Of a stretch of 10,912 nt of DNA, positions 1 through 7,269 are shown one piece after another. The stretch lies in the NCBI GenBank assembly GCA_903937225.1, contig CAIZYO010000210.1:1-10912 (forward strand), given 5' to 3'. The position numbers and the translations under genes were made by a program. Under the pieces are notes generated by a model, which saw only the letters and a program-made list of their open reading frames with translations, searched no databases and was not told the DNA's origin. Position 1 is the first letter of the stretch; each line of letters begins with the position of its first letter. This DNA comes from an uncultured Chloroflexota bacterium. Its GTDB lineage: Bacteria; Chloroflexota; Limnocylindria; Limnocylindrales; Limnocylindraceae.

Positions 1-2
1 GG

Positions 3-1322
3 ATCAGCGACTCGATCCGTGCAGCCCGTAGCGGGAAGGGTGAACCGAAGGCGCTCCTCGAAGCGGCACGTCGCAAGGCGCGCCTCGGGAAGAACCTCTT
101 CGGCTACATGCATAAGAAGACCGGTCGCGCCCTCACAATGAAGGAGGGAATTCGCATTGACGGCCGAAAGGTGGATCAAATCCGCCCGATCACCGTTGAG
201 GTTGGACTCTTGCCACGTGCCCACGGCACGGGGCTCTTCACGCGCGGCGAGACGCAGGCGCTCAGCATTGCAACACTCGGCCCGATCGCCCAGGCCCAGC
301 GCCTGGATACGATCTCGCCGGTTGCGACGAAGCGTTATCTGCATCACTACAACATGCCGCCTTACAGCACTGGTGAGAACAAGCCGATGCGTGGACCTGG
401 GCGCCGAGAGATTGGGCACGGTGCACTCGCTGAGCGAGCGCTCCTCCCAGTTCTTCCATCCGCGGAAGAGTTCCCATACACAATTCGCGTTGTCTCAGAG
501 TGCGTAACCTCAAATGGCTCCACCTCGATGGCCTCCACGTGTGGCTCGAGCTTGGCGCTGCTTGATGCGGGCGTACCGATCAAGGCCGCTGTTGCTGGGG
601 CAGCAATGGGCCTGATGTCAGAGCCAGGCGGCGAGTTCGTTGTCCTTACCGACATTCTCGGCAAGGAAGACGCATTCGGCGACATGGACTTCAAGGTGAC
701 GGGGACCCGCGAGGGAATCTCGGCCCTTCAGATGGACATCAAGGTGCAGGGCATCACGGGAGCGATCATTCGAACCGGTCTTAAGGATGCGCTTGCAGCG
801 CGACTCGAGATCCTCGACAAGATGGATGCGGTGATCTCTACCGCGCGACCTGAGCTTTCAGACTTCGCGCCACGAATCACCACCATCAAGATCAACCCTG
901 AGAAGATCCGCGACATCATCGGCAAGGGCGGGGCAGTGATCCGCAAGCTGCAGGATGATTTCCAGGTCAACATCAATGTCGAAGATGATGGAACCGTGCA
1001 GATTGCCTCAAGCGACCCAGAGCGCACCAAGCGTGCACTCGATGCCATCAACGGCATCACCAAGGAGGTTGAGGTGGGCACCCTGTACATGGGTAAGGTG
1101 ACCCGCATCATGGGCTTCGGCTGCTTCGTTGAAATCCTCCCTGGCAAGGAAGGGCTCGTTCGCATCGGCGAACTCGCTGACTACCGAGTCAATACGGTTG
1201 AAGACGAAGTTGCTGTTGGCGATGAGATCATGGTGGTCGTCATGGAGGTCGATCGACAGGGTCGTGTAAACCTCTCCCGACGAGCTGCCATGCAGCGCCA
1301 CAAGGCTGCGCCACGCGAATAA
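3..1322 (+). CDS. pnp: Polynucleotide phosphorylase (PNPase), C-terminal part; 5' end outside window
   Basis: PNPase is a trimeric cytoplasmic enzyme that degrades RNA 3' to 5' with phosphate, releasing nucleoside diphosphates, and can add 3' tails in reverse. The frame is open from the first complete codon at position 3, giving about 439 residues to the TAA. PNPases usually have 700-750 residues, so roughly the first 270-300 are missing. The ATG at 108 lies inside the protein and is not the start. Visible in order are the end of the linker domain, the second RNase PH domain ([28 protein letters not shown] and the catalytic-type [10 protein letters not shown] segment at about 667-696), a KH domain with the IIGKGG loop near 916-933, and a complete S1 domain from about 1074 to 1287. 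The protein ends in a short basic tail. It is followed by a strong hairpin, so the pnp unit probably ends here. Identity is very secure. Confidence 0.97.
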   Translation: MSDSIRAARSGKGEPKALLEAARRKARLGKNLFGYMHKKTGRALTMKEGIRIDGRKVDQIRPITVEVGLLPRAHGTGLFTRGETQALSIATLGPIAQAQRLDTISPVATKRYLHHYNMPPYSTGENKPMRGPGRREIGHGALAERALLPVLPSAEEFPYTIRVVSECVTSNGSTSMASTCGSSLALLDAGVPIKAAVAGAAMGLMSEPGGEFVVLTDILGKEDAFGDMDFKVTGTREGISALQMDIKVQGITGAIIRTGLKDALAARLEILDKMDAVISTARPELSDFAPRITTIKINPEKIRDIIGKGGAVIRKLQDDFQVNINVEDDGTVQIASSDPERTKRALDAINGITKEVEVGTLYMGKVTRIMGFGCFVEILPGKEGLVRIGELADYRVNTVEDEVAVGDEIMVVVMEVDRQGRVNLSRRAAMQRHKAAPRE

Positions 1323-1356
1323 CCTTCGTGGGGCCAGCCCCGATCACGTTTCCGTT

Positions 1357-1397
1357 CGAACGACCCGTCGCCAGAGCGGCGGGTCGTTCGTTATACT
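1357..1397 (+). terminator. Strong hairpin after pnp, probable terminator with weak U tract
   Basis: A 15-bp stem is formed by 1357-1371 and 1376-1390, with only one G-T wobble (1368 with 1379) and a 4-nt CAGA loop. It lies 34 bp after the pnp stop. The following bases are TTATACT, not a run of T, so it is not a textbook intrinsic terminator. It could also act as a barrier protecting the pnp mRNA 3' end. Stem and position are read directly; the terminator role is inferred. Confidence 0.7.
1392..1397 (+). promoter_or_regulatory. Possible -10 hexamer (TATACT) for asd, giving a leaderless mRNA
   Basis: TATACT differs from the TATAAT consensus at one base and starts two bases after the hairpin stem. 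A start site about 7 nt after the hexamer would fall on or next to the A of the asd ATG at 1404. There is no Shine-Dalgarno-like purine run between the hexamer and the ATG, which fits a leaderless transcript. No recognisable -35 is present 16-18 bp upstream, because that area is the hairpin loop and arms. The promoter is inferred and unproven. Confidence 0.45.
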
Positions 1398-1403
1398 CGC
1401 GGC

Positions 1404-2471
1404 ATGAATAGCAGCGCAGCGCATGGAGCCGACACGGGGAGCGACGGGTATGTCGTTGCCGTCGTTGGCGCGACCGGCCTTGTTGGTCGCACCATGATCA
1501 GCGTCCTTGAGGAGCGCAACTTCCCCGTTCGAACGCTTCTGCCGTTGGCAGCGTCTGCAGGAGGGAGGAGCGTCTCTTTCCGTGGCGCACAGGTTCCAGT
1601 CCAAGAAGCGACTCCGGATGCATTTGTTGGCGTCGACATTGCGCTCTTTAGCGCAGGGGCCGACGTGAGCCTGAGGCTCGCCCCTGAAGCGGCGGCACGT
1701 GGGTGTACGGTCGTAGACAACTCAAGCGCCTGGCGCATGGACCCAACGGTGCCACTCGTGGTCTCGCAGGTGAATCCCGATGCACTCAGTGGACACCACG
1801 GAATCATTGCCAACCCAAACTGCTCAACGATGCAGCTCGCGCCACTTCTAAAGGCGCTGCAGGAAGAGGCGGGCCTTCGACGCGTGGTAGTTGCAACGTA
1901 TCAAGCAGTTTCTGGTGCCGGCGCAGAATCTGTTGACGATCTTGTGCAGCAGCGGGCCGCTGTGGTGGCAGGGAAGCAGCCTGTCTCAACCATCTATCCA
2001 CACCCGGTCGTCCTCAGTCCAATTCCCGCGATCGATGTCTTCCTGGAGGACGGCTCCACGAAAGAGGAGCAGAAAGTGGTGCGTGAGAGCCGCAAGATAC
2101 TCAGCCTCCCAAACCTTCGCATCAGTGCGACCGCAGTGCGCATCCCCGTTGAGGTCAGTCACTCCGAGGCGGTGCACGTTGAGCTTGAGCGAGCGAGTAC
2201 GCCTGTCCGTGCACGGACAGTCTTTGCACAGACAGATGGCGTCTTTGTGCAGGACGACCCTGCAACTCACACCTATCCGCTCGCTGCAACCTCATCCGGA
2301 AGCGACGGGATCTTCGTTGGTCGCGTGCGCGTGGATGCAAGCGTTGAACACGGGCTCGCATTCTGGGTCGTGAGCGATAACGTCCGCAAGGGAGCTGCGA
2401 CTAATGCAGTACAGATTGCCGAACTTCTGATTCAGCGCCAGCTGCTCTGGGGAAGCGCACCGCGTGCTTGA
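1404..2471 (+). CDS. asd: Aspartate-semialdehyde dehydrogenase
   Basis: Asd reduces L-aspartyl-4-phosphate with NADPH to aspartate semialdehyde, the branch point to lysine/diaminopimelate, threonine and methionine. It therefore feeds both peptidoglycan and protein synthesis. The 355-residue product has the usual family length. Residues 18-27 form the dinucleotide-binding VAVVGATG loop. NPNCST carries the catalytic cysteine, Cys140. Gln167 lies in TYQAVSGAG, and Arg246 and His253 in RIPVEVSHSE match the substrate-binding arginine and catalytic histidine. The ATG at 1404 leaves a short polar lead before the Rossmann fold and is the only sensible start. It has no ribosome binding site but follows a TATACT box closely, so it may be translated leaderless. 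It overlaps the next gene by 8 nt and is probably the first gene of the seven-gene run. Confidence 0.96.
   Translation: MNSSAAHGADTGSDGYVVAVVGATGLVGRTMISVLEERNFPVRTLLPLAASAGGRSVSFRGAQVPVQEATPDAFVGVDIALFSAGADVSLRLAPEAAARGCTVVDNSSAWRMDPTVPLVVSQVNPDALSGHHGIIANPNCSTMQLAPLLKALQEEAGLRRVVVATYQAVSGAGAESVDDLVQQRAAVVAGKQPVSTIYPHPVVLSPIPAIDVFLEDGSTKEEQKVVRESRKILSLPNLRISATAVRIPVEVSHSEAVHVELERASTPVRARTVFAQTDGVFVQDDPATHTYPLAATSSGSDGIFVGRVRVDASVEHGLAFWVVSDNVRKGAATNAVQIAELLIQRQLLWGSAPRA
2203..2220. repeat. Perfect 18-bp palindrome inside asd
   Basis: CTGTCCGTGCACGGACAG reads the same on both strands, with no spacer and no mismatch. It lies inside the asd coding region and spans residues of the segment TPVRARTV. 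It looks like a dimer-binding operator half-site pair or a small cruciform, but the sequence alone does not show that any factor binds it. A coincidence of codon choice remains possible. Confidence 0.5.
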
Positions 2472-3150
2472 AGGGCGAGCGGCGGCGCTCGCCACGCTCG
2501 CGCATGAGATTGAGGCCTGTCGGGCCTGCCCCCTCGGCTCATCTCGAACGCACAGCGTCCCTGGCGAGGGGAGTGCAAACGCCGAGTTGCTCTTCGTCGG
2601 AGAGGCCCCTGGAGCGAGTGAGGATGCGGTGGGTCGACCGTTCGTTGGGGCAGCCGGAAAGCTTCTCGATCTCCTCCTCGGGCTCACTGGGCGTACGCGA
2701 GAGGATGTATTCGTACTGAATGTAGTGAAGTGCCGCCCACCCGAGAACCGTGACCCAGCACCTGAGGAGATCGCCGCCTGCGCACCGTTCCTGGAGCGCC
2801 AACTTGCTCTTTTGAGCCCAGTGGTGGTCGCTCCGCTCGGCCGGCACGCCCTCCGCGCCTTCGCCCCAGACGCGAAGATCTCCGCAGTCCACGGGAACCC
2901 GCTGGATGGTGGGGTGGGGCTTCCGCTCGGCGCGACCCTCTTCCCGCTCTATCACCCTGCAGCGGCTCTCCACAACGGCGCGCTGCGCCCAACGCTCGAG
3001 CGGGATATGGGTGCGCTGGTCCGAGAACTCCCTGCGGCACGAGTTCGGTGGGCCTCCGCTCGCGGAGGAGCGGGGGAGGCTAGGCTGTTGCAGCAAGAAC
3101 CTACTGCGGAGCGGGCACAGCTCCGCCTCTTTGAAAGTGAGGCCGAATGA
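2464..3150 (+). CDS. Family 4 (Fe-S) uracil-DNA glycosylase
   Basis: This enzyme removes uracil from DNA after cytosine deamination or dUMP misincorporation, starting base excision repair. The 228-residue product carries the four cysteines expected for a [4Fe-4S] cluster at 19, 22, 90 and 106 (EACRACPL, VVKCRPPENRDP, IAACAPF). It has active-site motif 1 GEAPG at 46-50, followed by the ED pair at 53-54. It also has GRPFVGAAGKLLD at 57-69 and the late HPAA motif in LYHPAAALHN. The C-terminal 30 residues or so are low in conservation and look like a tail. It starts at GTG 2464, inside the asd end, with a purine-rich GGGGAAG about 8 nt upstream. It ends in an ATGA overlap with rnj. Fe-S UDGs are common in thermophiles and in high-GC bacteria. 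No symbol is given because naming varies (udg, udgA). Confidence 0.93.
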   Translation: MLEGRAAALATLAHEIEACRACPLGSSRTHSVPGEGSANAELLFVGEAPGASEDAVGRPFVGAAGKLLDLLLGLTGRTREDVFVLNVVKCRPPENRDPAPEEIAACAPFLERQLALLSPVVVAPLGRHALRAFAPDAKISAVHGNPLDGGVGLPLGATLFPLYHPAAALHNGALRPTLERDMGALVRELPAARVRWASARGGAGEARLLQQEPTAERAQLRLFESEAE

Positions 3151-4967
3151 GACAGCGTGGCTCCGGAACATCGGGGCAGCGTCCTCCTGCACGCCCACAG
3201 GGGAGACCGCAAGGGCGACCGCAGGGGCAGCCGCAGGCTCGACCAGCTGCGCCGGCACGGCCAACGGGTCAACGCCCTGCGCAAGGACAGCGTCCGGACC
3301 GCGCGGCCCCAAGCGGGCCACCACTCCGACTCATTCCGCTCGGTGGAATGGGGGAGATCGGAAAAAACCTCTATCTCTACGAGTACCAGGAGACGATCAT
3401 CCTCGTCGACTGCGGTCTCGCATTTCCTGACGAGACCACGCTCGGCGTAGACATCATCATTCCGGACATCACCTACCTGCGCGAGCGAAAGAGCGCGGTC
3501 AAGGCGGTCCTCATCACGCACGGACATGAAGACCATGTTGGCGCGCTGCCGCACATCCTCCCCGAGCTGCCAGGAGTGCCCGTGTACGCGAGCACGCTTG
3601 CGCGTGGACTTCTCGCCAACAAGCTCAAGGAGTACAAGGTCACGGCGAATCCGCTTCGTCCCCTTGACCCGGGTGATCAAATTGAGATCGGACCGTTCGT
3701 GATTGAACCGTTCCGCGTAGGGCACTCAATCCCTGATGCAATGGGGTATGCGATCCATACGCCAGTAGGGACTGTTGTGCACACGGGCGACTTCAAGTTT
3801 GATCAGACGCCAGCGGACGGGAAGGCGGCCGACTTCGCAATCCTCGCGCGACTCGGCGCACAGGGCGTCTTGGCACTTGTCTCCGACAGCACCCGTGCCG
3901 AAGCGCCGGGCTACACGCCAAGCGAACAGGTGGTTGGCCAAGCCTTCAAGTCAATTATCAGCGATGCGCCTGGTCGTGTGATCGTGGCGACCTTTGCCTC
4001 AAACATTGCGCGGATTCAGCAGGTCCTTGATGCGGCGGGGGAGTTCCGACGCAAGGTCGCGGTTGTTGGGCGATCCATGGAGCAGAACGTAAAGATCGCG
4101 CGAGATCTTGGATATCTCACCTTCCCAACCCCACTGATCGCGAAAGAGGAGATTGGCCGGAGGAGTAAGGAACCGCTCGTCATCGCAACCACAGGGGCGC
4201 AAGGCGAACCGATGGCAGGTCTCGCGAAGATGGCCAACGGGGAACATCGCAATGTGGAGATTCAGAACGGAGACACGGTGATCGTGTCGGCCTCGCCAAT
4301 CCCTGGGAATGAAGAGGCGGTCGGGAGAACGATCGACAATCTCTTCAAGTCTGGTGCGAACGTGATCTACCACTCAATCGCCCAAGTGCACGTCTCCGGA
4401 CATGCGTCGCAGGAGGAGCTCAAGATGATGCTCGCGCTGACAAAGCCGCGACACTTCGTGCCAATGCACGGAGAGATGCGAATGCAGGTGGCGCACGGTC
4501 GGCTCGCGACGCAGATGGGTGTCAGTGCGTCAAACGTCTTCATCATTGACAACGGCACGCCGATTGAATTCTATGCGGACGGGAGCGCACGTCGTACGAC
4601 ACCTGTTGCTCACGGCGCTGTCTTCGTTGACGGGTCTTCGGTTGGCGAGATTAGCGAGATCGTACTTCGGGACCGACGCACCCTTGCCGATGATGGGATT
4701 GTTGTGATCTTCGCGACGGTTGATGCGCAGTCGGGAAAACCAGTTGGGCGCCCAGTGCTTGTAACGCGAGGCTTCCTAAATGGTGATGAAGACAACAAGC
4801 TGGTTGAGGCAACGATCAGCATCGCGCTGAAGGCGATCCAACATAAGAGTGATCGCAGTGCGGAGACAGGGCTGATCAAGGCGCAGCTTAGCGAAGCAGT
4901 TTCTAGATTCTTGAGCCGAGAAACGAGGCGACGACCACTCGTGGTGCCGGTCGTCGTCGAGGTCTAA
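3147..4967 (+). CDS. rnj: Ribonuclease J with Pro/Gln/Arg-rich N-terminal extension
   Basis: RNase J is a zinc-dependent 5' to 3' exoribonuclease and endoribonuclease of the metallo-beta-lactamase/beta-CASP class. It matures rRNA and turns over mRNA in bacteria that rely on it rather than on RNase E. The 606-residue product begins its fold at about residue 60 (LRLIPLGGMGEIGKN). It has the metal motif HGHEDH at 125-130, the HTGDFKFDQTP motif, DSTRAEAPG, the beta-CASP helicase-like segment and the late HVSGHA. The C-terminal domain ends in RRRPLVVPVVVEV. Residues 1-58 form a disordered basic extension with PQGR repeats. ATG 3147 is the only start before the fold, since the next methionine, M68, is inside it. 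GTGAGG at 3137-3142 is a good ribosome binding site. It overlaps the UDG stop by 4 nt, and ftsK starts 1 nt after its TAA. Confidence 0.96.
   Translation: MRQRGSGTSGQRPPARPQGRPQGRPQGQPQARPAAPARPTGQRPAQGQRPDRAAPSGPPLRLIPLGGMGEIGKNLYLYEYQETIILVDCGLAFPDETTLGVDIIIPDITYLRERKSAVKAVLITHGHEDHVGALPHILPELPGVPVYASTLARGLLANKLKEYKVTANPLRPLDPGDQIEIGPFVIEPFRVGHSIPDAMGYAIHTPVGTVVHTGDFKFDQTPADGKAADFAILARLGAQGVLALVSDSTRAEAPGYTPSEQVVGQAFKSIISDAPGRVIVATFASNIARIQQVLDAAGEFRRKVAVVGRSMEQNVKIARDLGYLTFPTPLIAKEEIGRRSKEPLVIATTGAQGEPMAGLAKMANGEHRNVEIQNGDTVIVSASPIPGNEEAVGRTIDNLFKSGANVIYHSIAQVHVSGHASQEELKMMLALTKPRHFVPMHGEMRMQVAHGRLATQMGVSASNVFIIDNGTPIEFYADGSARRTTPVAHGAVFVDGSSVGEISEIVLRDRRTLADDGIVVIFATVDAQSGKPVGRPVLVTRGFLNGDEDNKLVEATISIALKAIQHKSDRSAETGLIKAQLSEAVSRFLSRETRRRPLVVPVVVEV
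3195..3242 (+). repeat. Four degenerate 12-nt tandem units encoding PQGR-type repeats
   Basis: Four consecutive 12-nt units encode PQGR, PQGR, PQGQ and PQAR at residues 17-32 of RNase J. The units differ mainly at third codon positions. This indicates an older duplication kept as protein, or selection for the amino-acid pattern. Further GQRP units follow downstream in the same disordered tail. Confidence 0.8.
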
Positions 4968-4968
4968 C

Positions 4969-7269
4969 GTGGCACGGAACGGACGCCGCACTCGAACCAG
5001 CGGCGGCAGAGTGATCAGCGGCGCAGCGGCACGTACGCTCGTTTTCTTGGCGTTTGCAGTGACTGGAGTTGTGCTTGCAGTTGGGCTGATCCTCCCGGGG
5101 CGCGGACTCCTTGCTGACGCACTGCGTGACGTTCTTGCTCCGTGGTTCGGGGCTGGCCGCTGGATGCTTCCACCCGCGCTGATTGCATTCGGTGTCTGGT
5201 ACGAACGCAGCGGTGAGAAGTCTGCTCGTGAAGCTCTCCGCGCACTCCTTGCCATCGCTGCGCTTCCCGCACTCTTGGCGATCGTTGAGATTCTTCTCCC
5301 CGGTCGAGGCGGCATCATTGGAGGGATCGCAGGCGGCGGTGTTGCGAGCCTCCTGACACCGATCGGCGGTCTTGCCGCGTGGAGCGCACTGCTCATTGCT
5401 ATCTGTCTGATCCTTGCTGAGTCCACAGTTCGCAGGATCTTCACGACAATCTTCGGCGGGGCAAAGGCGGGAGCGCTCGCCAGTGCTGAAGTGATCGCCC
5501 GCGGGGTAGAGGAGCTCGCAGAGCGTCGCGAGCAGGCTCAGCGCGATCGCGACGCGGCACGTGCGACCGCCGCAGTCGCCGCTGAGAACAGCGGAGAAGC
5601 GATTGATCAGCGAGCGCACGAGCACGATGCGGATGAGGCAGGCGATGACGCGCGCCTCGCTGACGCGTCCACACGCTCGAACACCCCTCGCCCGGTTCCT
5701 GCTCCTGTGCCTCCGCTCTCATCAACGTTCGCTCCAGCGAAAGCTGCGGGGACGACGGTACGCGACGGGCTGTCGGCACGATCTGAAGAGGGGGCTCCTC
5801 GCTCAGCCCATGGAGGGGCGCGCGAGTATTCGCTCCCAGGCCCTGAGCTTCTCACGACACACGCCCCCGTCCGTGCCGGAGCCGGGATGGATCACGAGAC
5901 GAACAGTCAGATCATCGTGTCAAAGCTTGCGAGTTTTGGCATCGCGACGCAGGTTGTGGGAATTAGCGCCGGACCTGTGGTGACGCAATACGAACTTGAA
6001 CCCGACGCATCGGTTCGAGTCAGCAAGATCGAAGCGCTCGCTGACGATCTCGCGATGGCGCTCTCTGCGCGATCAATTCGAATTGAAGCACCAATCCCTG
6101 GACGCTCCGTTGTTGGCATTGAGATCCCAAACCGCGACAGTAATGTTGTTGGACTCAAAAGCATTTTTGAGGAAGTTGAATTCGCAGATTCCAGTCAGGG
6201 GCTGACCTTTGCACTCGGCCGTGACGTGGCGGGGGCAGCACGAGCAACCGATCTCACCAAGATGCCACATCTGCTGATCGCTGGCGCCACTGGCTCAGGA
6301 AAGAGCGTGATGGTCAATGCTCTAATTGCATCACTCCTTTTCCGCTGTCGACCTGATGAGTTGCGACTCATCTTGATCGATCCAAAACGCGTTGAGCTTT
6401 CTGGATACAACGGACTCCCGCATCTTCTTGTTCCGGTGATCACCGAAGCGGAGAAGGCATCCGCTGCACTTCGATGGACAGTGCTGGAGATGGAGAACCG
6501 ATATCGACTGTTTGCCGAAGCGGGCGCTCGAAATATAGCGGCCTATAACGAAGGCCGCGTTGACCCGAACGACCGCATCCCGTTCATTGTGGTCATCATC
6601 GATGAGCTCGCCGATCTGATGATGCAGGATGGTCGGAGCACCGAAGAGCCGATCGTTCGTATCGCGCAGAAGGCGCGCGCAACTGGTATTCACCTGGTTC
6701 TCGCAACTCAGCGACCTTCAGTTAACGTCGTCACGGGCCTCATCAAGGCGAACATCCCGAGCAGGATTGCATTCTCAATGGCGAGCCAGATTGACTCACG
6801 CACAGTCCTTGACGCCCCTGGCGCTGAGGACTTGATTGGACGCGGCGACATGTTGTTCCAGCCCTCTGATGCACCGAAGCCGATTCGCCTACAGGGAGTG
6901 TTCGTATCGGACCAGGAGATTGAAGGGGTCGTGAACCACTGGCGAGCTCAGGGCCTTCCGGACTATCAGCTCGAGATCGTTGAATCTGCTCCGAGTACGG
7001 GCGGTAGCTCAGCTGGCGCTGCCGACGATAGCGACCGCGATCGACTCTTTGATGAAGCGGTGGCGGTCATCCAGGAGCATGATCGCGCCTCTGCATCGCT
7101 CCTTCAACGCCGACTTCGCATCGGATACGCCCGAGCAGCCCGAATCATCGATCAGTTAGAGGCGGGTGGCTACATTGGCGCGTTCGATGGATCAAACGCG
7201 CGTGTTGTACACCGTGGCGGTGGCGCTGCGAGTACCGCAGATAGTGAGTCGAATGAACGAGGCGAGTGA
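4969..7269 (+). CDS. ftsK: DNA translocase FtsK/SpoIIIE
   Basis: FtsK is a septum-anchored hexameric ATPase that pumps chromosome ends out of the closing septum and supports terminus resolution. The 766-residue product has four predicted membrane segments near residues 22-43, 64-78, 88-109 and 117-150. An Ala/Glu/Arg-rich helical stretch (168-210) and a Pro/Ala/Ser linker to about 300 follow. The motor has its alpha subdomain near 312-390, Walker A GATGSGKS at 439-446 and Walker B FIVVIIDELADLM from 539. A gamma winged-helix DNA-reading domain lies near 690-755 (SASLLQRRLRIGYARAARIIDQLE). The linker is short, as in SpoIIIE-like proteins and unlike the very long E. coli one. It starts at GTG 4969 with GAGGT 5 nt upstream, inside the end of rnj. 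Its 3' end overlaps the rodZ-like gene. Confidence 0.96.
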   Translation: MARNGRRTRTSGGRVISGAAARTLVFLAFAVTGVVLAVGLILPGRGLLADALRDVLAPWFGAGRWMLPPALIAFGVWYERSGEKSAREALRALLAIAALPALLAIVEILLPGRGGIIGGIAGGGVASLLTPIGGLAAWSALLIAICLILAESTVRRIFTTIFGGAKAGALASAEVIARGVEELAERREQAQRDRDAARATAAVAAENSGEAIDQRAHEHDADEAGDDARLADASTRSNTPRPVPAPVPPLSSTFAPAKAAGTTVRDGLSARSEEGAPRSAHGGAREYSLPGPELLTTHAPVRAGAGMDHETNSQIIVSKLASFGIATQVVGISAGPVVTQYELEPDASVRVSKIEALADDLAMALSARSIRIEAPIPGRSVVGIEIPNRDSNVVGLKSIFEEVEFADSSQGLTFALGRDVAGAARATDLTKMPHLLIAGATGSGKSVMVNALIASLLFRCRPDELRLILIDPKRVELSGYNGLPHLLVPVITEAEKASAALRWTVLEMENRYRLFAEAGARNIAAYNEGRVDPNDRIPFIVVIIDELADLMMQDGRSTEEPIVRIAQKARATGIHLVLATQRPSVNVVTGLIKANIPSRIAFSMASQIDSRTVLDAPGAEDLIGRGDMLFQPSDAPKPIRLQGVFVSDQEIEGVVNHWRAQGLPDYQLEIVESAPSTGGSSAGAADDSDRDRLFDEAVAVIQEHDRASASLLQRRLRIGYARAARIIDQLEAGGYIGAFDGSNARVVHRGGGAASTADSESNERGE

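Noticed and set aside
3053..3068. CCTCCG/CGGAGG hairpin near the end of the uracil-DNA glycosylase gene
   Set aside because: It is a short 6-bp stem inside coding sequence with no U tract. The downstream gene overlaps this gene's end, so termination here would make little sense.
2539..3725. Two long minus-strand frames (261 and 257 codons) opposite the uracil-DNA glycosylase and RNase J genes
   Set aside because: They are antisense to well-supported genes, their composition is biased and low in complexity, and no start region or motif supports them.
5542..5551. CGCGATCGCG, containing the GCGATCGC octamer known as HIP1 in cyanobacteria
   Set aside because: I noticed only one copy, whereas HIP1 genomes carry it densely. 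The gene content does not suggest a cyanobacterium.
4776..5625. Minus-strand frames of 222 and 240 codons opposite the rnj/ftsK junction
   Set aside because: They mirror the Ala/Leu-rich membrane region of FtsK, show no family signature, and conflict with two strong genes.
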